Assembly: GCA_002786025.1 (NCBI GenBank)
Contig: NHNW01000053.1
Location: 248,001 to 312,000 of the forward strand
Source: Zasmidium citrigriseum
Lineage: Eukaryota; Ascomycota; Dothideomycetes; Mycosphaerellales; Mycosphaerellaceae
Length of the DNA: 64,000 nt
Direction: 5' to 3'
Positions 11,491-21,011 of this stretch are shown one piece after another (the stretch's first letter is position 1; every line of letters starts with the position of its first letter). The position numbers and the translations under genes were made by a program. The notes beneath the pieces are model-generated. The model saw only the letters and a list, made by a program, of their open reading frames with translations. It was not told the origin of the DNA and ran no database searches.

Positions 11491-12445
11491 ATGCTTCAAC
11501 ACTTACTTGTCGCACTGTGCTTGACCTTGAGCAATGCAGTCACCATACCTCGAAGCCAAATGCCACGAACGCTTGGTATTATGTCGTACAACATCAGAGG
11601 GCGACCAAGCTAACTCTAGTCCAGTCTCTTCAGACTTCTACCAAACCATCGTTCGCTACACCAACATCCAATCAGCCTCCGTCTTCCAGCCCTGCGACCA
11701 ACCTCCCTATGGACTTGTCGTAGTGAAATACATCAACAACACCTCAACCGACACCCAAGCCACCGTATTCCGCGATGACAGCACTCATGAGCTCATCGTC
11801 ACATTCCCCGGCACAGCTTCCAACGAAGACATCCTTTTCGACATCAACATTGAATTGCTTCCGTTCGTCGCCAAAGGCATCGATCTCACTACCTCGTGTC
11901 TCGGCTGCGCAGTCCATGGAGGCTTCTTGCTAGTCTGGAACTCCATCGCCGACGAACTCGCAGATACTCTCAGAACATCTCTCCAGATCCATCCCCATTA
12001 CACAATCACCCTGACCGGCCACTCTCTCGGCGGCGGCATCGGCTCCTTGGCCTACCCAGCCCTCAAAGGCGTCGGCCTCCCCGTGACCAGACTCTTCACC
12101 TTTGGCGGGCCACGAGCAGGCAACATCTTCTTCGCGAACCATGTCGACAGTCTTAGCAACGATAAAGAAGTCTTCCGTGTCACGCACGCATACGATATCA
12201 TTCCTCGTATTCTGCTCAGGTCCATTGAATACAGGCACCATAGCGTCGAGATCTATGAGCAGAATACGACGACGGATCCCAGACATGATGTCTCCCCGGA
12301 GGCGACTTTTCGCTGCTATGGCCAGGAGCCGGCGGATTGTATTGATTCGTTGGGGTTGCAGTTTACGACGGGTGATGCGCATGGGTATTATACGAATGTT
12401 AATTTGGGACGCAATCCGCTTGTGTGTTCGCAGGCGTTTCCATAG
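11491..12445 (+). CDS. Secreted class-3 (fungal type) triacylglycerol lipase
   Basis: Exons 11491-11575 and 11625-12445 with a 49-nt intron (GTATTA donor, CTAAC branch point, TCCAG acceptor, phase 1) give 301 residues. Exon 1 supplies the signal peptide (MLQHLLVALCLTLSNA) and a short pro-region. The alpha/beta-hydrolase core is typical of lipase class 3. It has the VTFPGT oxyanion segment, the nucleophile elbow GHSLGG with Ser162, TFGGPRAGN, Asp219 in AYDIIPR and His281 in GDAHGYY, so the Ser-Asp-His triad is complete. It should hydrolyse extracellular acylglycerols or related esters; feruloyl esterases share this fold and cannot be excluded. The gene lies 390 bp from the left end of TE2. Confidence 0.9.
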
Positions 12446-12828
12446 AAGAGCCGCCCTAGGATGGCTGTTCAGATCGACGCTTGAAATGTAGAACTAAATG
12501 GACTTAGCTGTGTGTGTTGCTTCAGGAGGCTGAAGAACGTTTGAGATCAGAAGTTATCGATTGTCTCTCTCATTTCTACGCTTTTGTGTTCCTCGGTCGA
12601 CGAGCCAATCTTGATATTGCTCTTACGTCTACTGGTGAGCCAGCCAGTAACTGTGGAATTTTTAGCAATCCGTCGAAGCCTGATCGACGCAATCGATGCT
12701 GGAACAATGTCTCCCTCATCGCCTGCGTGTTGGCTCGAAAATCGCCCATTGGTCGCACAGATGATGTGAGAGGCTGATGTGGCGAGGACGGTGGCTGCGT
12801 TGGCTCAGCCAACCGACCGGTGAAGAGG
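12446..12828. other. Intergenic between lipase gene and TE2
   Basis: Lipase 3' flank of ordinary composition. Short overlapping frames on both strands have no support. Confidence 0.5.
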
Positions 12829-12836
12829 TGAGGTAA

Positions 12837-12935
12837 GGAGCGCGAAAGCTTCCGCAGCTCAAAACCTCCCGCTTCCTCAAATCCACTACATCACCACCTA
12901 TATCGATTTCTATAGCGAGCACACTGCGATTAACA
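12837..12935 (+). repeat. TE2 left terminal inverted repeat
   Basis: Inverted partner of 20592-20695. The outer 24 bp are almost identical, and a second conserved block (CGATTTCTATAGCGA) lies about 70 bp in. This copy keeps its CA dinucleotides. Confidence 0.85.
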
Positions 12936-13699
12936 TCCCTCGCAATGCTTGACACTTTTGAATATGGGTTGTGTTTCCTTGTCATCTTATATACACGCCT
13001 TCTTATTAGTACGAGTAGGCGGAGCTAGGCTTAGTACCCCCGACTTTACTTTACTTATTAATATTATACTATTGCCGACAATACAGCGTCGCACTACTAG
13101 CTAACCGCTATTTACTACGAGTAGACATCGATCCATGTACCTTATCGTTAAAGATTAAAGTTAACGCTAGTACTAAAGCGGGCAAAACTACTAAAGTTAG
13201 AGCGTTTAAAGATAGATATAAAGACGTATATAAAGATATCGCTATTAATTAAGCATTAATTAACATAAGGAAGGAAGGAACGTTAATTAACCTTTATATT
13301 AATTAAGAAAACGCCTAGCTATTATCTAATTAGGGGGATAATAGCCGAGTAGTAAGCTATTGTCTATAGCCTATTATTAGTAAATCGTTATTATTCGATC
13401 GTTAATAATAGAGCTAATTCCTTTAAATATTCCCTTCCTTTCTAACTTGTCTTTTTTCCTTAGATAATACTTTAAATACACTTATAAGTACTTGTAACGT
13501 AACTCGTAACTTTAAACTTTAAATATATAAGTAAGTAAGTAATCTTTTAACCTTATTAAGATATCTACGTAAGTTCTTTCTTTTCGTACTCGTAACGGGC
13601 TAGTAGCTAACTCGTAATAGATACTATTATCCTTAGTAAGTTAGCTAGTTCTAGTCCGTTACTTAAGCTTAGTAGGATACGTAGGTTTAGTTAAGCGAT

Positions 13700-14480
13700 A
13701 AGGCGGCTATAGCGAACTTACGTAAGTATAATACGGCTAGCCGTATTATAGAGGTTTAGAGCGTTAGTATATTAGCTCCTTTACTATATTATTACTACCG
13801 TCTAAATCGTCTAGCCTATAACGATTATATAGTATTAGCGGATAGTAGCTCTAAGGTCTACGCCTACTATAAAGTTAAGAATCGTATAGTATATACTTAC
13901 CTTTTACCTTTAGGCTTTACTTTTTAGTAAATATACTAACTTATATCTATAGGGCTACTACGCTAGCGACGAGCTAGAGACTCTTCCTCCTACTCCTAAG
14001 TAGGTCTCTATAGAGGTAGCGGCTCTATAGTAAGTTTTAATACTCGTAATATAGAGGTAGTACTAATAGTAATCTAGTAAGTCCGTAGCCGAGCTAGATA
14101 CTAGCCTTTAGCTAGCTAACACCTATCTTACTACGCTCTCTCGAGAGTAGAAGAACCTTCGTCTACGCCTAGGCTCTATAAAGTATACTATTCGTAGCTT
14201 TCGGTCTTAAGTAGAGGCGGTAGTTATATGCTATAACTACGCTATAGTCTAGGGCTTTCGAGCCTTTAAGTATCTCTTCGGTAAGAAGGCGCGCTCGTAG
14301 CGTATTAACGAGTAGCTCGCTATCGAAGACTTTAGAAATAAAGTCTTAGTAGTAGCCTACTCTACTATAGCCGCTACCCTCGAGGAGGGCTATTAGTAGA
14401 TAGGTAGCTCTTACTACGGTAGTATTATCTACTATTATAAATACGATTACTTTATCTTAGTACTTAAATCTAGTCTTAAA
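13700..14480 (+). pseudogene. Unrecognised RIP-killed coding frame in TE2
   Basis: A plus-strand frame reads coherently apart from TAG and TAA. Segments such as YNDYIVLADSSSKVYAYY and FEGxY-like aromatic runs appear first, with Tyr often standing where Cys or His may have been, since TGC and CAC become TAC under RIP. A helical stretch follows (NLRLRLGSIKYTIRSFRSQ, FRAFKYLFGKKARS). A short intron-like GTAAAT...TATAG lies near 13927. The first part could have been a zinc-binding domain, but that is only inferred. It runs towards the integrase-like gene and may be a second gene of the element. Confidence 0.4.
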
Positions 14481-14501
14481 TCTAGTCTTAAATCTAGTCT
14501 T
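14463..14501 (+). repeat. Tandem repeat, 12-bp unit x3
   Basis: The unit TTAAATCTAGTC is repeated three times head to tail within TE2. It may have arisen from replication slippage in the RIP-mutated sequence. Confidence 0.85.
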
Positions 14502-15436
14502 ATAGCTCTAATAGCCTCCTTATAGCCTAATTTCATTAATTATAATAGGAGTTTCTCGCCCTCTAATTAGCTAGCTACTAGAAAGTACTATAAACGACGA
14601 TTAGAGCTAGTTCTATAATCTATTAACTTTATAAGCCTAAAGCTAGCTTCTAAAGCTAGCTTTTAGACATTACTACTTTATGACTACCCGTCTAAATACT
14701 TCTATATTAAGATATACTATTTAATGTATTTATACGACGCTCCGCTAACTAAGTTTAAGCTATATATCTAGTATAGTTATAAAGAAATAATCGCTTAAAG
14801 TTTCTAGCCTATAATCTAGCTTATAATCTAGCTTTAGGCGTTAACGTTACGGTTTCTCGTAGATTAGGCTCCTTATATATTATAAGGCCTTATACTCTCG
14901 AGTATAGCTACGATCTTACTACGAGCACCGTATCCTCCGCCCTTTAAAGGATAAATAGGGGTATCTTACCTCTACCCCCTAACCCCCTTTAACACCTTCT
15001 ACTATAATATACGTCTATTAGACGTATATTACGGTGTCTATAGCTTCTTCTATTAACTCTAAACGAAGTATTATATACCTTTTAAAGTTCTCTACCCGTA
15101 ATATCTCTCTAGCGAACTATAATGTACGATTTAAGGTATATCTTCTACGGCTTAGTTGGTTTTCACCTTATAAAGATAAGTATATTACAAAAACTAGTTA
15201 TCTATAATTCCCCTTAATTTTAATTAAACTATAGAAAATCTAAATACATTTAATCCCTATTAATCGATCGATATTATTAGTTCTTAAGTTTAATAGCTAA
15301 TTCGATTATTTAGGCAATTAATACCTTCTTTTTTGTACTATTTAATACCTCTAATATAGATAATAATACTACTACGCCTACTACTACTCTACGTATATAT
15401 ACCTATACTTCTATTTAGTATCTACGGTAGTAGGTA

Positions 15437-15570
15437 CTACTACTAAGATACTAGTACCTTTCTTTAAATACGCTAAGACTAGTATATAAATGTCCCTACT
15501 ACGAGTAATACTACTACTACTACGCGAGTACACTTAGCCTTATTTTAGCTATATCCTCGGAAAGGCGATT
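15437..15570 (+). repeat. Internal direct repeat of TE2, copy 1
   Basis: About 130 bp that recur at 15674-15817. Shared blocks are CTTTCTTTA-ATACGC, CTACGAGTAA, CTACTACTACTACG and ACTTAGCCTTAT. The copies differ mostly by transitions plus a few small indels. Confidence 0.7.
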
Positions 15571-15673
15571 ATATTACTTAATATATAGAAGGTAGGACTA
15601 GACTATATCGTATTATAGAAAGCCTCTAGGGTAGTACCTACGAGTACCTATATAACTATAGCTATAGGTAACT

Positions 15674-15817
15674 ACCTACTCCTATACTAAGATATTAGAG
15701 ATATTAAAGCCTTTCTTTATATACGCCGAGACTAGACTAGATAGGCTCTTACTACGAGTAACGCTACTACTACTACGTAAGTATACTTAGCCTTATCTTA
15801 GTAGTATTTCGAGGAAG
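15674..15817 (+). repeat. Internal direct repeat of TE2, copy 2
   Basis: Second copy of the 15437-15570 segment, containing ACTACGAGTAACGCTACTAC. The motif TACTACGAGTA also occurs alone elsewhere in TE2 (for example 13113, about 18000, and inverted near 20476). Confidence 0.7.
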
Positions 15818-16599
15818 GTCTATTAACTTAATACCTATATACCTACTACCTACGCTCTAATAACTTTCTAATAACTTCTTACGGCGAGTAACGCTACGGG
15901 TGTATACGAGTAACACACTACCTAGGAAACTAATATCTATTACGCTATATATACGAGATATCTATAACTTAATACTCTTACTAAGACTAAAATAGCTACT
16001 TCTTCTTTAGACTCTACCGTAATAACCTAGGCCTACTTATAGAGGGTAGCGCTAGCGCTAACCTCTCTAACCTTACTCTCTTCTAAGCTAGTACCTTTAG
16101 CGATAGCGATATAGGCTCTAGTTTAGCCTCTCCTTTACTATTATTACTATCCTTACCGTTATTATCGTTATTACTATTAGTAGTAGTAATATCTAGCTAA
16201 AGCTAGTTATTAAACTACGGCGACGGTCTACCGTTACTTAGAGTCGCCTAGTCCGCTCGTAGTAATACTCGCCGCGGTATTTACAATACTAGCTTATTAT
16301 TATAGCTATTAGCTTTAGTAGTTCTAGCCTAAACGAAGAGATTATCCGCCTCGTTATTATCCCTATTAGCGTTAGTAGTAGCTATTACCTATAGGCTACT
16401 TATAGTACTCGCGGAGGTGCTCGTAGAGGCACCCGTTAAGGTATCCTACGCCTATATATTAAGGGTAATAGTAGATAGGGGTAGGCGTCGATTAATATTA
16501 CTTACGACCTATAATTAGGGTTCCTTTAGCTAGCTATTCTTACTACGTAGTAACTAGCCTTCTATCTTAATAACGGTACTATCTATAGTCTTTACGATA

Positions 16600-19500
16600 G
16601 TATCCTTAGTATCCTTAGTGTCCTTAGTAGCCTCTATTGTCTTAAAGGTAGGCGCTAGGGGTAGTATACGCCTCCTACGCTCTTATTTATCCTACATTTC
16701 GAGGACTCGGCGTAACTAGGTATTTATCCGTTAAATAACAATCTTAATCTTAATTCTAGCTAGCTAACCTAAGACCTTCTTAATATCGAAAGTACTAAGT
16801 ATATTACCTAACGAGCCTAATTCGAGGGCTTCTTAAGTAACTTCGAGAGGCTACTATTTATTAGTAAACCTACTAATAAAGAAGTAAGTCTAGTAGTCGT
16901 CTAGTACTTTAGGGATCTTAAACTTAGGCTTCTTAATCTAGAAGCGTAATAGCTAGTCGATAAATAGTAGCCGTTCTATATAAGGCCTCTAACTATTAAA
17001 CTTATCGAAGATATCTAGGCTCTAGAAGTCTCTATATCCTACGTAGCGTCGTGCCTTATAATACTTCTATTTAAACTCTTTCTTAGAGACCGAGATCTAC
17101 TAAGAATAAACGTAGTAGACAAACTGCTTCTAAGACGACTCCTTAGCCTAGGCGGCCTACTTAAGCGCCTTCTACGTCTTTAGAGTACCTAGTATTCCTA
17201 GCTCTTTTAGCGGTAGTAGCTATAGACGAGCTATAAAGGGTTTTCTAGCGGTAGAGAATTCGGTAATAATATTAGCCTTACGTTATCTAAAACCCTTCTA
17301 ACGCTTAGCCTTAGCGTTATTTAACAAAGACGAGAAGGCCGTAAAGCTACTAGTAGTACTACGTCGAGTAGGTAGTACTACCGTCGATTCGCGTTAGTAT
17401 AGTTAATCGTAGAATAGTCTATTATTATTCTTCGGATTCTATAGCCCGTAAGTACCGTAGTAAGAGTACTTAGCGTATATACTATAACTTATACTAGTCG
17501 CTTCGTAGAATAATCCTTCCTTCTAGCGCTAGTCGCGCTCTAGGGTAGAGACTATAGAGTACGATATAGTTAGATAGTTAGTTAGATAGTTAGTTAGGTA
17601 GTTAGTTAAATACTTAAGAATTTAATAAAGACGGGCTTAATAACGGCGATAGAGGTTAACGAGACGGTAGCTCTTATACTAAGACGTCTTCGAATATAGC
17701 GGCGAGTTACTACGATTAAGGATCTATTACTATAGTAGTAGCGGCGGAGAAGACGCCCTTAATTATCTATAATTGCATAATGTCGGAAGTTATATACAGA
17801 CTAGTCTAGTTTAACTTACTACTAGTACTATTACTACTATACTACGGGTCCTACTATTTTATACCGCTAGGGTTACTATTATACTAGCGCTAAAGACGAA
17901 GAAATACTAGTATACCTAGAGTAGTAATATAGAATAGAATATTAGGCGCTCTCGTATCGACGACGGGAGCCTATACTACGAATAACACCTTAATTATACT
18001 ACGAGTACATATTTGCTACCTATAAGAAGTATATAATTAATTATACTACTTCTACTATATATATAGGCCTATTCTCGTCTTAGCGCTACGGTATAACAAT
18101 TAGACTTAAAGGGTATACGACGCTACCTACGAATAGGCTCGAGTACTACTACGATTAGCTCGCGAGTAGAGAGTAATAATAGGGTGTAATATACCTACTA
18201 GTATTAGGCTTTAGTCTTAGCTTATAGGACGGAAGTATAATTTCGTAAGAGAATAGCGAGGGTTTAGCTATTGCGACTATTATTACGATTGCGTATAAGT
18301 ACTCTAGTCCTATTATTCTAAATTCTAGTACCTAGACAAGAGCTTAAAGCAGGCTCGAGTAGTATTACTACTACCCTACGAGTATACTAGCTTTAAACAA
18401 TATATCTAGTATTAATAGCTGCCTATAGGCCGCCTATTACCTAAGCTATAAAACCGTTATCTAGCGGTAGTATAAACTAAGGCTCTACGCTACCTAGAGT
18501 ACCGCCGCTACTATATTACTATAGGTCGTTATTATTAAATTCGTTACTAATAGGTAGGTAATCTAGCCTTATGTCTAGCCTATTAGGTTCGGCGGTAGTA
18601 GTAGGACCCTTAAATAATAGCTTATTAGTAGCTATAAACATATCTACTATTACTTACTATAGTCTCTAAGCGCTCTAGTTATTAAGAGGTAGTACCTCTT
18701 CGATAGTAATACTAGCTTAAAGACGTTAATATAGGCTACGGCGGAGTACTATATATACTTACGGATAGATATAGTCGTTATCGTTATTAATAGCACTACT
18801 AGATACTAGTGTCTCGAAGCCGTACTTAGCTAGTATAGATTCGTACTATTATATTATCTCCTTAGGTAGGTACTAGTTAATATCTATATAGTTAGCGTTA
18901 TAAGGAATACTATAATCTACCTACGAGTACTTACTAACGTCCCTTAAGTCCTCCCTTATCGCATTAAGAGCCTCTAGTAGCACCGTTATTCTATAGTTAG
19001 TATTACTATAGAGTTTAGGGTAGTAATATATTCGAGTAGGTATACCGCCCTATACGTAAGGTCTATTCTTCTACTTCCTTATACGGTACGTATTTTATAT
19101 ACTAACGAACTTTAGAATAGCCTTACGAAGGATAGGTATATAGACATATACTATTATAATACGGTCGTACTTATTGTCCTTAATAAAGTATCCCTATAAG
19201 TAAAGCTCGTAGAAGTAGGCTCTCTAGCGTATAGTCGTAGTAGTCTACTAGCGCTACTAGCTCTTAATCCGTTAATTTATCTTACTCGTACTATATTAGA
19301 AGTAGTCTATAAAGGTTAAAGGCGGCTCGTTATCTAAATAAAGTATTTAGCGTAGTATTATATAGGTATTAGTAGCGTAACGAGTCTTAGTACTACGATC
19401 TAACTAAAGGATCTAAGGTCTACGGTTATTAGTATCTACTCGTAGTATTATAGTAGTATTACTTATATAACTCTAGTCTTAGCTACTAATATATACTAGT

Positions 19501-20000
19501 ACTAAACTAATACCTACGTACGGCTAGTATACCTAATATATATCTATATAATATACCTTAATTATATATTAACTACCGTATATACCTAGAAGCTAAAGTA
19601 TTTAAGCTTATAATAGGCGTCTATAGACTACTAGTAGTTTATACTAGGTAATAGAGTTAGTCTAGGGTTATACTCTTTCTCTTTATTACGCCTTTTACGG
19701 ACACTATCTAGATTTAGCTACTTTAATACCTTCTATATACGATCGCGGCTAATAATGTTATACTTAGAGCTAAGTTCCGTATATATAAAGTTTCTACTAA
19801 AGTTCTTAATCTAACTAATATCGAGCTCTCTCTATATTACTATTCTTAACTACTACTCGTTAAAGGGGTATTCGTAGGTAGATAGTTACTTCTATAGGCC
19901 TAACTTTCTTCTAATCTTACTAATCCTCGTTAGGCCTATTATAAAGCTATCTTATTTAAGTTCTTAACTTGTCTCTTTATTAGTCGTACGTATTACGTAG
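16600..20000 (-). pseudogene. RIP-killed integrase-core-like (DDE) transposase of TE2
   Basis: The minus strand carries a long gene with only TAA/TAG breaks over most of its length. From about 19920 it reads SKIRRKLGL and then SKYNIISRDRI, a helical N-terminal DNA-binding-like part. A core strand follows (VYTVVNI...RYIIxIYI, family form VDxxSRYIIW, Asp changed to Asn by RIP). Next come IILRVDT (second acidic site) and, at about 19300-19255, YSTSKINQRIKSxx; the family form is STxNQRIExWW, so the catalytic Glu is now Lys. ELYL-GYFIKDNKYDRI and NRPYVxGGIPTRIYY complete the block known from eukaryotic integrase-core proteins. A frame change between about 19560 and 19500 may be an intron or an indel. 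A further coherent stretch in the same phase (17340-16650) is unrecognised. Confidence 0.65.
17566..17612 (+). repeat. Tandem repeat of a GTTA/GATA unit
   Basis: Head-to-tail copies of a roughly 12-bp unit (TAGTTAGATAGT and variants) within TE2. Confidence 0.75.
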
Positions 20001-20591
20001 TAGGAATAGATAATACGTCCTTAAAGCTACTTAGAGTCCTTAAAGTAAGGCTAAACGTTATCCTTTCGAATACCCTATACTCGAAGGTTACGTTTAAAAG
20101 TTAAGTAGGAGACTGTTACACCCCTTTAATATAGGGCGTTAAGAACAATAATATAAGGTATACTAGTAGTAGTCTACTTAGCTATCTAATCTTACTATTT
20201 AGAAAGATTAATCGAAGGGCGTAGTATCGTCTACTTTAGGTATACTACTACTAAGTTACGGGTAGAGCGTAGGCGGCTTCGTTAGTAGAGCTAGCGGTAG
20301 CGATAGCGCGACGGCGTAACGGTAAGGTAGTAAGGTAGTAAAGGATATAGTATAGTAGGAAGAACGTAATCTAATAGTCTCGAGTACTACTATAGGTATA
20401 CTATAAGTAGGATTAGCAAGTTATTGTCTTCCTAAGAACAAATTGTTGTATGTTTACCTAGAATTTGCAATGTTTACTCGTAGTAAATCGTAGTTATACC
20501 TACGTAGAGGCTAATATTTTAAGTTCTAATATATAATACTAATTAAGAAAAATAATATCCTAACGTTAGGTATGTACAGACATCATTAAGT

Positions 20592-20695
20592 ATGTTAGTA
20601 GCAGTGTGATCGCTATAGAAATCGACATTTAAGGTAATGTTTTGGAAGCTAAGGAAGCGGGGAAGAGTTTTAAGCTGCGGAAGCTTTCGCGCTCC
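20592..20695 (-). repeat. TE2 right terminal inverted repeat
   Basis: Reverse-complement partner of 12837-12935, with several C-to-T changes and a small length difference in the middle. Confidence 0.85.
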
Positions 20696-21011
20696 GTCTG
20701 AGGTCGGATTGCAGGCAAGTGGGGCCTCGAGCTGAGCGTGTGAGGAGCTCCTTCTGAGCCAGACCTACGTTCGTTATTCCACTCAAACAAGACGACGAGC
20801 TATCTCTATGCCTTGCGACTAATGAGAGCTCTTGTGGCTCTCGCTGCACATTGAGAGTCTCCACGAACTCTATCGTACAGCCTGAACCTTCTCCTGTTTC
20901 GGCCGTATCAGGGACAGACATTTCTACAACGAAAGCAGCCTTCAATCATCAGCGTTGTTCTGTTGAGCTCTTCATCACATAACTCCAAGTCGTTTTAATC
21001 TGACTCCTGGA
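20696..21011. promoter_or_regulatory. Upstream region of the HET gene
   Basis: 316 bp between TE2 and the HET-domain start codon. Composition is normal. It must include the promoter and 5' UTR, so TE2 sits very close to the transcription start. No specific element is identified. Confidence 0.4.

Larger units (their letters stand above)
12837..20695. mobile_element. TE2: RIP-degraded DNA transposon with long inverted ends and integrase-like transposase
   Basis: A 7.86-kb block with strong CA/TG depletion inside, bounded by imperfect inverted repeats of about 100 bp. Both ends begin GGAGCGCGAAAGCTTCCGCA and share TCGATTTCTATAGCGA and CACACTG further in. The hexamer TGAGGT occurs just outside each end (12829-12834 and 20699-20704) and could be the target duplication, which would move the true ends outward by 2-3 bp. 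The left end is almost free of RIP and the right end is partly mutated. The main cargo is a minus-strand gene (about 20000-16600) with a retroviral-integrase-like core. A shorter plus-strand frame lies at about 13700-14480. No gag, protease or reverse transcriptase pattern was seen, so I read it as a cut-and-paste DNA element. Confidence 0.8.

Noticed and set aside
12837..20695. LTR retrotransposon
   Set aside because: The ends are inverted rather than direct repeats, and no reverse transcriptase or protease pattern is visible.
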